The notes below the pieces were generated by a model that made no database searches, was not told where the DNA came from, and saw only the letters and a program-made list of their open reading frames with translations. Below, piece after piece: positions 52,381-60,739 of a DNA stretch of 64,000 nucleotides; position 1 is the stretch's first letter, and each line of letters begins with the position of its first letter. Source of the DNA: a virus; the IMG/VR virus record IMGVR_UViG_3300023174_000058, positions 62,001 through 126,000 of that record. One strand, written 5' to 3'. The position numbers and the translations under genes were made by a program.

Positions 52381-53286
52381 ATGCCAAATTATATAATATA
52401 TAAAGACTCTTCTCGCGCAAGACCGCGAAACGTCTCAGAAGAAGCGTATAATTCAGCCAGCTATGGCACAGAATATGTGTATTCTCCAAATGATTCACGA
52501 TTTGATGCTTACTATTTTAGCAGTAGCGCACAATTTGCAAGCGAAGATCATAAAAAAATAAGATCATTAAAAAATATCGTAAATAGACATTCTGCTTACG
52601 ACGATATCTATAACATAAATAACTTTTATAATACAACCTCAAGTTTGTTAACAATAAATTCTTATTATTTGGGCTCCGGGATACAACCGGGGACAGTTCA
52701 ACTAACATTTTATTTTTCAGGTTCAATTTTAGATAGAGCCATTGATTCAAAAGAAAACGGTGTTTTATCAAGCAGTTTAAATGGTAAAGTAGGAATTGTT
52801 CTTTACAAAGAGGGCGTTATTCTATTAAACAATACTTCCTCTCTTACCGGCGTTTCTGTTAGCGTCAATAATTCAATTGATTATCCAAGGTGGACAAACT
52901 TTTTTGCTAATGATTCTCAAGACGACGACGGTCTATATTCAGATGTAGAATTCGCATATAACGAATCAGTACCAACAGCAATTTGGTATGCTTCAGCCGA
53001 TAAATATGATTTAAATCATTCAAATAATGAAACTTATATTCAATCTGGGAGCTATTCGTACGTAACAAACTCATTGGCATATTTTGAAAACAAAAAAATG
53101 GCAATAAAAAATGTAGTAAAATCGCCATTTACTAGTGGTTCTGCTCAATTTGAAAAAGAAACCTATATAACAAAAATAGGTTTATATGATAAAGATAAAA
53201 AATTAATTGGAATTGCGTCTTTATCAAACCCAGTTAGAAAAACCGAAAATAGAGAGTTTATTTTTAAATTAAAATTAGATTTATAA
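52381..53286 (+). CDS. Virion structural protein, paralogue of the gene at 51045
   Basis: 301 residues. A strand-rich centre (VQLTFYFSGSI, GKVGIVLYKEGVILL) and the C-terminal block YITKIGLYDKDKKLIG align with the protein at 51045. The N-terminus differs and is Tyr/Ser-rich. It is separated from its paralogue by a terminator and putative promoter, so the two are expressed from different units. Confidence 0.65.
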   Translation: MPNYIIYKDSSRARPRNVSEEAYNSASYGTEYVYSPNDSRFDAYYFSSSAQFASEDHKKIRSLKNIVNRHSAYDDIYNINNFYNTTSSLLTINSYYLGSGIQPGTVQLTFYFSGSILDRAIDSKENGVLSSSLNGKVGIVLYKEGVILLNNTSSLTGVSVSVNNSIDYPRWTNFFANDSQDDDGLYSDVEFAYNESVPTAIWYASADKYDLNHSNNETYIQSGSYSYVTNSLAYFENKKMAIKNVVKSPFTSGSAQFEKETYITKIGLYDKDKKLIGIASLSNPVRKTENREFIFKLKLDL

Positions 53287-53287
53287 A

Positions 53288-54370
53288 ATGGATAAAAAAG
53301 AACCTTTAATAGATTTAACTTATGCGTCATCCATAGAAAATGTTGATTTTGCTATCTACGATTGGTTAGATAGACAATTAAATTTATCTTGCGATACAAA
53401 AGATGGTTTTAAAAAAGTTCCAGTTATCTGGGTAACACCTGAAAGAGCTTTTCAAATTAAACAAAATAAAGAATTTAGAGATATTAATGGAACAATAAAC
53501 CCGCCGTTAATGACGATTGAAAGAACAAATATTTTAAAAGATGTTAGAAATAACGGAACATATTATACAAACCTACCACCGAAAGACAATAGGCAGATAA
53601 TTTCAAGAAGAATAAATCAAAAGAAGACTTCTGAATTTGCTAATGCTGATTATCAAAAGCAATACGGTTATGTACAGTTTGCTAGACCGCGTAAAAATGA
53701 AAAAGTAGTATATGAATTTAAAAGCATGTTATTGCCTGTGTATGCAACTTTTACATACAACATTAATGTATTTACACAGTTTCAACAGCAAATGAATGAA
53801 ATATTACAGCCATTCCTCGCAAAAACTGGCAGTACAAGATATTTCTTGGTTGAACGAGATGGCTACAAATACGAATGCTTTATTGAAGGAAATATAGATA
53901 ACAAAAATAATATAGCTTCTATGGAAGAAGAAGAGCGTAGATATATTTCTACTATTACTATAAAAGTATTAGCGAATCTTATTTCAGATGGGAAAAATCA
54001 AGAAGATACCATTATTAAAACATTTGAAAATGCGGTTGAGCTAAAAATACCAAGAGAGTCATTAATAATCGCAAAAGAGGAGCTTAAAGCCCCTAAAGAA
54101 ATAACTAAACCATTATCAGCAAATAGCGCACAATTAGTAACTTCAAATGTAGCAATTAAGAAAGTATTTACAATTGGTAATGGAATTGATTCTATTTATC
54201 AAGTTAATCACAATTTAGCTAGCAGGGATTTATATGTAATTGTAAGAGAAAATTTTGATGGTTATTCGACCGTTGAAGTTGCTATAGACTATACAGACTT
54301 AAATCATATAGATATAGACATGGGCGATGTAATTAATACTGATTCATATGTTGTTACAATAATCGGTTAG
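53288..54370 (+). CDS. Virion-associated protein (360 aa)
   Basis: 360 residues, starting one base after the previous stop. The N-terminal domain (about 1-240) includes FKKVPVIWVTPERAFQIKQ and FIEGNIDNKNN; the C-terminal 60 residues look like a separate beta domain (KVFTIGNGIDSIYQVNHNL, YVIVRENFDG). Such a two-part layout suits a connector. No family is recognised. Confidence 0.62.
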   Translation: MDKKEPLIDLTYASSIENVDFAIYDWLDRQLNLSCDTKDGFKKVPVIWVTPERAFQIKQNKEFRDINGTINPPLMTIERTNILKDVRNNGTYYTNLPPKDNRQIISRRINQKKTSEFANADYQKQYGYVQFARPRKNEKVVYEFKSMLLPVYATFTYNINVFTQFQQQMNEILQPFLAKTGSTRYFLVERDGYKYECFIEGNIDNKNNIASMEEEERRYISTITIKVLANLISDGKNQEDTIIKTFENAVELKIPRESLIIAKEELKAPKEITKPLSANSAQLVTSNVAIKKVFTIGNGIDSIYQVNHNLASRDLYVIVRENFDGYSTVEVAIDYTDLNHIDIDMGDVINTDSYVVTIIG

Positions 54371-54384
54371 TATAATTTATATAA

Positions 54385-54393
54385 CTATTTATA
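54385..54393 (+). promoter_or_regulatory. Putative late promoter motif
   Basis: CTATTTATA, 25 bases before the ATG at 54410, in a 39-bp gap; AGAGGA is the Shine-Dalgarno just downstream. Member of the CTAWWTATW set. Confidence 0.5.
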
Positions 54394-54409
54394 GGTTAGA
54401 GGAAATAAA

Positions 54410-55291
54410 ATGTCATTACCAGTAAAAGATGGAAATGGTTCGCTAACAGCACTAAAAACTACACTATCAGCCTCAGAACATCTACCACATCACATCGTAC
54501 AATCAGTCGCTAGTACGGTTTCTGTTACTGGTACTATTGGAGTAGGTAATTCATTAACGATTGGCACAATTTCTGATACTGTACAGCTAGAGGTAGATAA
54601 CTACTCTTATCCGGGTGGGACTTACGGTGCTTTAGTGACTAAAATAACAGCTTCAAGCGGAGATCCCGTACATGTTTCGGCTTCTAAGAGCAATCCAGTT
54701 TTCGTTGTTTCCGATAGTGATAAGCCAGTTTATGTATATAGCGAAGACGGTAAACCAGTTTTCGTTACAAGCTCAGAAGGTCGTGTTGTTTTCGTTTCAG
54801 CTTCAGCAAACAGCCCAGTTTCAGTTACTTCAAGCGCGAATAAGCCAATTTATGTTACAAATGATTCATATTATCCTGTTTATGTTACATCTTCAGAATC
54901 TTATCCTGTAACAACTAAAGAAAAGTTACCAAGCTTAATAGTAAGAGCCAATTTTTCAACTTTTGCTGGTACTATCAACTGGGCTGCAACCGGTTCTTCA
55001 AACATTAGCGGAACATTTATTTTAGCAGATTCTTCTTCTACTAGAAGGGGTCTTATGTTTGCCAACAACACAAACAAAGATTTGTATATTGCACTTGGGA
55101 ATACTGATTTTGCAAGTACGAATGGGTTTTTATTATCAAATACGGCTTCTGCCCCAATAGCCTATTCTTTTGTTCTTTATCCATCTGGGACGTATTTTGC
55201 AGAGCCATCTTTTGCTGGAATAAAGCATAGTGGTTTCTTTGTTAGCTCATCTAACATAGATGTTCAAGTCAACGTATTTAAAACAGAGTAA
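54410..55291 (+). CDS. Virion protein with nine decapeptide beta-repeats
   Basis: 293 residues. Residues 85-174 are nine consecutive 10-residue units of pattern xPVxVxSxxx (for example KPVYVYSEDG, KPVFVTSSEG, KPIYVTNDSY), a regular strand-turn array. The N-terminal part is Val/Thr/Ser-rich and the C-terminal 110 residues form a distinct domain (RGLMFANNTNKDLYIALGN). The repeat could build a narrow beta-stalk with a terminal head, as in short fibres. No known family is recognised. Confidence 0.68.
   Translation: MSLPVKDGNGSLTALKTTLSASEHLPHHIVQSVASTVSVTGTIGVGNSLTIGTISDTVQLEVDNYSYPGGTYGALVTKITASSGDPVHVSASKSNPVFVVSDSDKPVYVYSEDGKPVFVTSSEGRVVFVSASANSPVSVTSSANKPIYVTNDSYYPVYVTSSESYPVTTKEKLPSLIVRANFSTFAGTINWAATGSSNISGTFILADSSSTRRGLMFANNTNKDLYIALGNTDFASTNGFLLSNTASAPIAYSFVLYPSGTYFAEPSFAGIKHSGFFVSSSNIDVQVNVFKTE
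54662..54931 (+). repeat. 30-bp periodic coding repeat (nine decapeptides)
   Basis: The DNA encodes nine in-register decapeptides with period 30 bp. The DNA copies have diverged; conservation is strongest at the Pro-Val-x-Val codons. The array supports expansion by slippage or unequal crossover followed by selection on the protein. Confidence 0.75.
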
Positions 55292-55295
55292 AAAA

Positions 55296-55766
55296 ATGTC
55301 AATTTCATATCCAATCCCATCAGGCGGCGGCGGCACAGTAATTATAAGTCAACGCGCACAATATGCAATCCCCGCAACAATTAATACTAACTTTCCGATA
55401 GTAGTAAGCGGAGCTACTACTCCAACAGAGATAGCTACAATTTTTGTTCCTCCTACTTATCTTTACCAAATGTCCGGTAGCTACAATCTTATAGCTATTG
55501 GGTATATTACTGGCGCTTCTGGCATAACAGGCTCGCTTGAAATTACTTCATATGATACACATAACGTTTTTTTAACAGAATATGCTCCACTTGGCGATAA
55601 TTCTGCTATGGCTCTTAGGTTCACGGGCAGCTCAGATTATTTTACTTTAAACTATCCACTTAACATTGGGGCTGATTACGGAGCATCCCTCCCAGTAATG
55701 TTTTCTGGTTCTGTTTCAAACTACACGGCAAGCATTTATGGCTTTTATTTAAGCCCAACCGTATAG
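55296..55766 (+). CDS. Small virion/fibre-associated protein
   Basis: 156 residues from ATG 55296, five bases after the previous stop; an upstream in-frame start would overlap it. A Gly4 run near residue 10 is followed by strands (FPIVVSGATTPTEIATIFVP, NLIAIGYITGASGITGSLEI). The content resembles the C-terminal head of the previous protein, and the two may form one structure. Function unknown. Confidence 0.6.
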   Translation: MSISYPIPSGGGGTVIISQRAQYAIPATINTNFPIVVSGATTPTEIATIFVPPTYLYQMSGSYNLIAIGYITGASGITGSLEITSYDTHNVFLTEYAPLGDNSAMALRFTGSSDYFTLNYPLNIGADYGASLPVMFSGSVSNYTASIYGFYLSPTV

Positions 55767-55802
55767 TATATCATATCATTGGGAATAATTTAAATTTTAA
55801 TA

Positions 55803-55848
55803 CTAATTATTATAACGCTGGTAATTTGCGTAAGCAAGTTCTGGCGTT
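55803..55848 (+). promoter_or_regulatory. Late-motif-like box and two-tier hairpin in the leader of the fibre gene
   Basis: CTAATTATTATA starts at 55803, 79 bases before the ATG at 55882. It overlaps the start of a hairpin: AACGCTGG (55814-55821) pairs with CTGGCGTT (55841-55848) allowing G-U, and inside it TTTGC pairs with GCAAG around a GTAA (GNRA-type) loop. The hairpin could terminate upstream transcripts or stabilise the fibre mRNA leader. AGGAGG precedes the ATG. Confidence 0.45.
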
Positions 55849-55881
55849 TATTATTGCCTATTGGCAGGAGGATAACCATTT

Positions 55882-57876
55882 ATGGCTAATCCATTAAAAA
55901 TTTTAACACAGTTATCAGCAAGTGAAGCTGCTGAATTTATGAAAGAAGTTAAATTCAATGAAAAAATTACACTAGCTAACAAGAAAATCGTTGGCCTAGC
56001 AGAAGGTACAGTAAACGGTGATGCAGTTCGTTATGAACAATTATCATCAGAGGCTTCATTACGCGTCTCAGGCGATTCATCACTAGCTTCACGCCTATCT
56101 GTTGAAGAATCAAACCGTGAAGTAGCAGTTAGCTTAGAAACATCAAACCGTATTTCTGCTGATAATTCGCTCTCATCACGTATTTCATTAGAAGAATCAA
56201 ATCGCGCTTCAGCTGATAGCTCAGTAAGTACTTCATTAACAAACCGTATTTCATCTGAAGAATCAACTCGTGCATCAGGCGATGTTTCACTAACAAATCG
56301 CGTTTCATTAGAAGAATCAACAAGAATATCCTTAGATGTTTCATTAACAAATCGTGTTTCATTAGAAGAGTCAACTCGTGCAGCTGCAGTTAGCGTTGAA
56401 CAATCAGTCCGTGCATCAGCAGATATTTCATTAACTACTCGTTTATCAACAGAAGAAAGCAATTCACTTTCAGTTGATATAAGCCTCTCTAATCGTATAT
56501 CAACCGAAGAATCAACACGTGCTTCAGCTGATGGTTCAATCGCAGTTGCTTTTGCTGCAGCTGATACGTCATTAACAACACGTCTTGGTAACGAAGAATC
56601 AACTCGTGCATCAGGCGATCTTTCCTTAACAAACCGTATTTCAACCGAAGAATCAGCTCGCGCAGCTGCAATTATTGCAGCAAATTCTTCTATTGATACT
56701 CGCGTTTCAAACGAAGAATCAGCCCGTGCGGAAGGAGATGTTTCATTAACAAATCGTATATCAACCGAAGAATCAACACGCGCTTCAGCTGATGGTTCAT
56801 TAACAAATCGTGTTTCATTAGAAGAATCAACAAGAATATCCTTAGATGTTTCATTAACAAATCGTGTTTCATTAGAAGAGTCAACTCGTGCCTCATCTGA
56901 TGTCTCATTAGCAACACGTCTTGGAAATGAAGAAACAGCAAGAGGAAGTGCTGATACCTCGTTAACAACCCGCGTTTCATTAGAAGAATCAGTTCGCGCT
57001 TCAGCTGACGCAAGCATCGTAGTAGCACTATCAACCGAAGCACAAGCACGTATTGCGGAAGATCTACTCTTCCTCAAGCTTGATGGTTCACGCGCAATGA
57101 CCGGCGATCTTAATATGGGTACAAAGAGCATTACAAATGCTAAGAGCGGTTCATTCTCGGGTGATGTTACAATTGCTGGTCAATTAAAGGTTCAAGGTTC
57201 ATTAACTTACCTAGATACACAAAATCTAAAAGTTAAAGATAACCTAATTGAACTTAACGTTCCAGAAACTGGCGCAACAAGCAATGCAAATGCTGGTATC
57301 GTAATCAAGGGTAGCACCGCAAACAAAGACGTAAGCATGATCGTTGATACAGACGGCGGCAACCTTGTTGTTAACACCAAAGTCTCAGCTTCAGCGTTTG
57401 ATGCAGCTGGTGCTGTTGATGTTGGCGGTGCATTAACAGTAGATGGACAAGCAACAATTAGCTCAGATCTATTTATCTCAGGTGCTTCATACGGCGCAGC
57501 GGATACAATGATTGGTTACTCTGGCGGAGTATACAACGTTGAGAGCATGCTACGCGTATTGTTCAACAGAGGCAACACAAGCGTTGATGGTTATTCAAAA
57601 CTACGCCACGTTGCAGAACCAAGCCTTGTTGGTGGTACACTCACCTACGCTCTACCAGAAACAGCAATGTTTGCTGATAGCCAACTTGGTAAGGTTATGG
57701 TTGACGTTCTAGTAGCTTCAGGCGGCGGTTGGAGCAACGATCTAATCGCAGTCAAACTAGAAGATAAGGGCAACGGCTATCTACAAATTGTTATCGACGC
57801 TCCAGCCCACAACAACGGTAAAGTACGTATTATCGCTGTTAACGAAGGCATGGACCTAGAGACAGCTGGTCAATAA
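55882..57876 (+). CDS. Tail fibre protein with 18-residue repeats
   Basis: 664 residues. About residues 55-385 are repeats near 18 residues long, of the form SLTNRISxEESTRASxDx, compatible with a long trimeric helical or alternating shaft. The segment after 390 (GDLNMGTKSITNAKSGSFSG, then GSLTYLDTQNLKVKDN) is a common phage fibre motif, and the C-terminal 90 residues form a compact strand-rich tip. Likely a long fibre that contacts the host. Strong AGGAGG site, and a perfect terminator follows. Confidence 0.85.
   Translation: MANPLKILTQLSASEAAEFMKEVKFNEKITLANKKIVGLAEGTVNGDAVRYEQLSSEASLRVSGDSSLASRLSVEESNREVAVSLETSNRISADNSLSSRISLEESNRASADSSVSTSLTNRISSEESTRASGDVSLTNRVSLEESTRISLDVSLTNRVSLEESTRAAAVSVEQSVRASADISLTTRLSTEESNSLSVDISLSNRISTEESTRASADGSIAVAFAAADTSLTTRLGNEESTRASGDLSLTNRISTEESARAAAIIAANSSIDTRVSNEESARAEGDVSLTNRISTEESTRASADGSLTNRVSLEESTRISLDVSLTNRVSLEESTRASSDVSLATRLGNEETARGSADTSLTTRVSLEESVRASADASIVVALSTEAQARIAEDLLFLKLDGSRAMTGDLNMGTKSITNAKSGSFSGDVTIAGQLKVQGSLTYLDTQNLKVKDNLIELNVPETGATSNANAGIVIKGSTANKDVSMIVDTDGGNLVVNTKVSASAFDAAGAVDVGGALTVDGQATISSDLFISGASYGAADTMIGYSGGVYNVESMLRVLFNRGNTSVDGYSKLRHVAEPSLVGGTLTYALPETAMFADSQLGKVMVDVLVASGGGWSNDLIAVKLEDKGNGYLQIVIDAPAHNNGKVRIIAVNEGMDLETAGQ
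56291..56381 (+). repeat. 91-bp near-identical repeat, copy 1
   Basis: This stretch of the fibre gene matches 56801-56891 with one mismatch (base 56301 against 56811). Each copy is itself made of diverged 54-bp units. Confidence 0.85.
56801..56891 (+). repeat. 91-bp near-identical repeat, copy 2
   Basis: Second copy, 510 bp after the first. The near identity implies recent duplication or gene conversion within the fibre shaft. Recombination between the copies would delete 170 residues in frame. Confidence 0.85.
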
Positions 57877-57901
57877 TTAAAACTAAAATAATTTAGTTTG
57901 G

Positions 57902-57930
57902 GGAGCGGAGAGAAATCTCCGCTCCTTTTT
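57902..57930 (+). terminator. Perfect GAAA-loop terminator after the fibre gene
   Basis: GGAGCGGAGA (57902-57911) and TCTCCGCTCC (57916-57925) form a 10-bp perfect stem with a GAAA tetraloop, followed by TTTTT. Confidence 0.95.
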
Positions 57931-57949
57931 ATTTATCTTGTAAAACATA

Positions 57950-57960
57950 CTATTTATTTT
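57950..57960 (+). promoter_or_regulatory. Putative late promoter motif
   Basis: CTATTTATTTT, 28 bases before the ATG at 57978, between the fibre terminator and AAAGGAG. It is identical to the sequence in the terminator loop at 4439-4449. Member of the CTAWWTATW set. Confidence 0.55.
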
Positions 57961-57977
57961 AGTTAAAGGAGCCGAAA

Positions 57978-59108
57978 ATGAAAAAAATAAATATTGGTAT
58001 CTCTGTTTTAATTAACAAACCAACAGAATCTTTCTTTACAAATGGTATAAGACAAAATGCGATCATAATGAAAGACCTTTATGAGAAAATAGATTTTGTT
58101 AATAAAGCTTATTATATAAATTTTGGAAAACAAAAAGATTATTCACAATCACCTTGGAAACAATATGAACGAAACATTATACAATTTGAAGAAATGTTTG
58201 ATAAAATAGATGTTTTAGTCGTTTCTTGCGTAACGATTTCAAAAGAAATTGCTGATGCGGCAAAGAAAAAAGGCATTAAGCTTATACATCACATAATGGG
58301 AAATGAATATTACTCATACGTTGAAAGCGTTTTATTTAAAAAAGAAGAAAGCACTATACTAGCAAAAGAAGATTGGTATGACTCAGTATGGATTTCTCCA
58401 CACTTATATGAAATAAATAAAGATTTATTTGAAGCAATTTATGAATGTGATGCAAATGTTGGTGCATATGTGTGGTCACCACAATTTTTATTGGAACATG
58501 TGAATGCTTTATACGATACAAAAAAAATTAAAGAAAAAATCTATATTCCAAGCGATAAAAAACAAAAAAGAATTAATGTTTTTGAGCCAAATTTAAGTTT
58601 TATGAAAAATTCTATATTTCCGATTTTAATAGGTGAAAAACTAGAACTAAAACACCCAGAAATTTTTGATAGTTTAAATTTGTTTGGATCAGACACAATA
58701 AAAGAAAAAAAACAATTAATAGATCTTGTAAAAACTTTAAAAATACAAAAAAATAAAAAAATCTTTTTTGAAGACAGATATCCTATTGCTTGGTCACTTT
58801 TTAATCATACGGACATTGTTTTATCTCATACGCATTATTGCGACTTAAATTATGTTTATTTTGATGCTGCTTGGCTTGGTTTTCCATTAGTACACAATTC
58901 AAAGTTTATAAAAAAGCTCGGCTGGTATTATGAAAATTTTGATGCAGATGGAGCGATTAAGCAAATTAATAAAATAGCTAACACGTTTGACAAATTGCAG
59001 GTTAGAGAAAAATATCTAAAAGATTCGCAAAAGTTTATTTCTGATTATTTTCCAACACACGTCAAGAACGTTGAAGCATATAAAAAATTATTAGAAAAAC
59101 TATTTTAA
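57978..59108 (+). CDS. DUF2827-type glycosyltransferase-like protein, copy A
   Basis: 376 residues. The opening KINIGISVLINKPTESFFTN with GIRQNAIIM, and later YVYFDAAWLGFPLVHNS, match the DUF2827 family, which looks like a GT-B glycosyltransferase. The next gene is a clear paralogue. It lies between two fibre genes and is expressed from its own putative late promoter, so its substrate may be a virion protein. Strong AAAGGAG site. Confidence 0.8.
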   Translation: MKKINIGISVLINKPTESFFTNGIRQNAIIMKDLYEKIDFVNKAYYINFGKQKDYSQSPWKQYERNIIQFEEMFDKIDVLVVSCVTISKEIADAAKKKGIKLIHHIMGNEYYSYVESVLFKKEESTILAKEDWYDSVWISPHLYEINKDLFEAIYECDANVGAYVWSPQFLLEHVNALYDTKKIKEKIYIPSDKKQKRINVFEPNLSFMKNSIFPILIGEKLELKHPEIFDSLNLFGSDTIKEKKQLIDLVKTLKIQKNKKIFFEDRYPIAWSLFNHTDIVLSHTHYCDLNYVYFDAAWLGFPLVHNSKFIKKLGWYYENFDADGAIKQINKIANTFDKLQVREKYLKDSQKFISDYFPTHVKNVEAYKKLLEKLF

Positions 59109-59117
59109 AGGTTGATT

Positions 59118-60254
59118 ATGAAAAAAATAAATATTGGTATAACTTTATCTATAGATCCAACTGAATCTTTGTTTACTAATGGTATACGACAAAACATTCT
59201 TATTCTTAGAGAATTATATGAAAAATGCGAAGGTGTAGAAAAATCTTACATTATTAATACATCTGGAAAAAGCATCCCAGACGATCCAAAATTGCCACTT
59301 TATCCTTTTAGAGATGTCATAATAGATATCAAAGATGTAGTTAAATATTGTAATTTTGTTGTTGTTGCCCACGGTTCTTTGTTGCCAGCAGAGTATCAAG
59401 AATTGTCAAAAGCAGGAATAAAAATAACTAAACTTATTCTCGGACCATCAGTTAGTATTTTTAACGAAGGAATACTTTTTAAAGGCAATGATCAGCAACA
59501 AGGTAATTTTTATAGAAATAAAGGTAATGTTAGTAAAGTTTGGATGTCAAAACATTACTTTAAAGATAGATATTTTTTTGAAACAATCTATGGATGTGAA
59601 GCAAAAATTGCACCATATGTTTGGGATCCACGATTTATAGAAAAAAGCTGTTCAGATTTCCAAAATAACAATAAAAAAATAGCAGAATATATTCCAAGCG
59701 GTTTAAAAGAAAAAAGAATTGTTAATTTTGAGCCAAATTTAAATATGGTTAAGACTTCTACGCAATCTGTTGTAACTTTAGAAAGATTTTATCGGCAACA
59801 CCCAGAATATGTAGGAGATTGCTATTTTTTTAATACAGGCGTTATTAAGCAAAAAAAGGATTTTATTGATTTTGTAAAAGATTTAGATATTTACGTTTCA
59901 AAAAAACTTTCTTTTGAGGGCGGGATTGCGATAGTAAATGCTTTAGGTAATTATGGAGATGTAGTTTTAGCTAGTCAAAATCAAAATGAGCTAAATTATC
60001 TTTATTTAGATGCTGCTTGGATGGGATATCCAGTTCTACACAATTCAAGCATGATGAAAGAAATAGGATTTTATTATAAAGATAATGATGCTCAACAAGC
60101 TTCAAAAATATTATATAATATATGCAAAAATTTTGATAAAAATTACAAAAAATATAAACAAGAATCAAGAGAAAAATGTAAAAAGTATATGATTACAAAC
60201 GAACAACATATAAAAAATTATACAAAACTTATACATGAAGTAATGGATTCTTAA
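59118..60254 (+). CDS. DUF2827-type glycosyltransferase-like protein, copy B
   Basis: 378 residues from ATG 59118. It shares with copy A the start (KKINIGITLSID, then ESLFTNGIRQN), the central RIVNFEPNLNMVKTS (copy A RINVFEPNLSFMKNS) and the donor-site-like YLYLDAAWMGYPVLHNS. A tandem duplication with substantial divergence suggests that the two copies differ in donor or acceptor. Confidence 0.8.
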   Translation: MKKINIGITLSIDPTESLFTNGIRQNILILRELYEKCEGVEKSYIINTSGKSIPDDPKLPLYPFRDVIIDIKDVVKYCNFVVVAHGSLLPAEYQELSKAGIKITKLILGPSVSIFNEGILFKGNDQQQGNFYRNKGNVSKVWMSKHYFKDRYFFETIYGCEAKIAPYVWDPRFIEKSCSDFQNNNKKIAEYIPSGLKEKRIVNFEPNLNMVKTSTQSVVTLERFYRQHPEYVGDCYFFNTGVIKQKKDFIDFVKDLDIYVSKKLSFEGGIAIVNALGNYGDVVLASQNQNELNYLYLDAAWMGYPVLHNSSMMKEIGFYYKDNDAQQASKILYNICKNFDKNYKKYKQESREKCKKYMITNEQHIKNYTKLIHEVMDS

Positions 60255-60255
60255 A

Positions 60256-60465
60256 ATGAAGAAAAAAATTACATATTTAGTAAAATATATGGATGATGTT
60301 ATCAAAGAAGTATTAACGCATACAAAAGATATAAAAACTCAAGCAGAATTATTAAAAAATAGGCAAATGTTAGATGAAGCAATAAAAAAATTAGAAAAAA
60401 AATATGACAATATTATAAAAGACATACAAAACGATATAGAGGAAGAGCAAACGGATGAAAAATAG
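60256..60465 (+). CDS. Small coiled-coil protein
   Basis: 69 residues, one base after the previous stop. Lys/Glu-rich helix throughout (LLKNRQMLDEAIKKLEKKY), ending in an acidic tail. It could be a fibre-assembly helper by position, but nothing in the sequence proves this. Confidence 0.6.
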   Translation: MKKKITYLVKYMDDVIKEVLTHTKDIKTQAELLKNRQMLDEAIKKLEKKYDNIIKDIQNDIEEEQTDEK

Positions 60466-60706
60466 TTTTAATTTTTTACAATTTACTAATTGGTTATTAA
60501 TTTGTAGAGAAAATATTGGAAAAATAAAACAAGAAATTTTAGACGAAAAAATTACAAAGCAACAAGCAATTGAAAAATTATTAGCGGAAAAAAAAAGAAT
60601 ATCAATCTTAAAAGATGTTTTAGATAAAAAAGTCCGACTATTTGGTATTCAATCGCATTTTTTAAAGAATTTAAATGAGTTAAAAAAAAGATATGGAGTT
60701 GAATAG
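60455..60706 (+). CDS. Small helical protein
   Basis: 83 residues, overlapping the previous gene by 11 bp. Predicted helical, Lys-rich (ITKQQAIEKLLAEKKRI). Together with its neighbour it resembles a pair of small helical chaperone-like proteins lying before a fibre gene; inference only. Confidence 0.6.
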   Translation: MKNSFNFLQFTNWLLICRENIGKIKQEILDEKITKQQAIEKLLAEKKRISILKDVLDKKVRLFGIQSHFLKNLNELKKRYGVE

Positions 60707-60710
60707 CAAA

Positions 60711-60721
60711 CTATTTATTAT
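60711..60721 (+). promoter_or_regulatory. Putative late promoter motif
   Basis: CTATTTATTAT, 29 bases before the ATG at 60740, with TGAGGA as Shine-Dalgarno. Member of the CTAWWTATW set. Confidence 0.5.
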
Positions 60722-60739
60722 TAATTTGAGGATTGATAA

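Noticed and set aside
56050-57050. CRISPR-like array
   Set aside because: The repeats are in frame, code for protein, have varying spacing and lack unique spacers of constant length.
56031-57131. Long open frame on the minus strand (366 codons)
   Set aside because: It is the complement of the fibre repeat region; its repeats mirror the sense repeats and it has no credible ribosome-binding site or independent signal.
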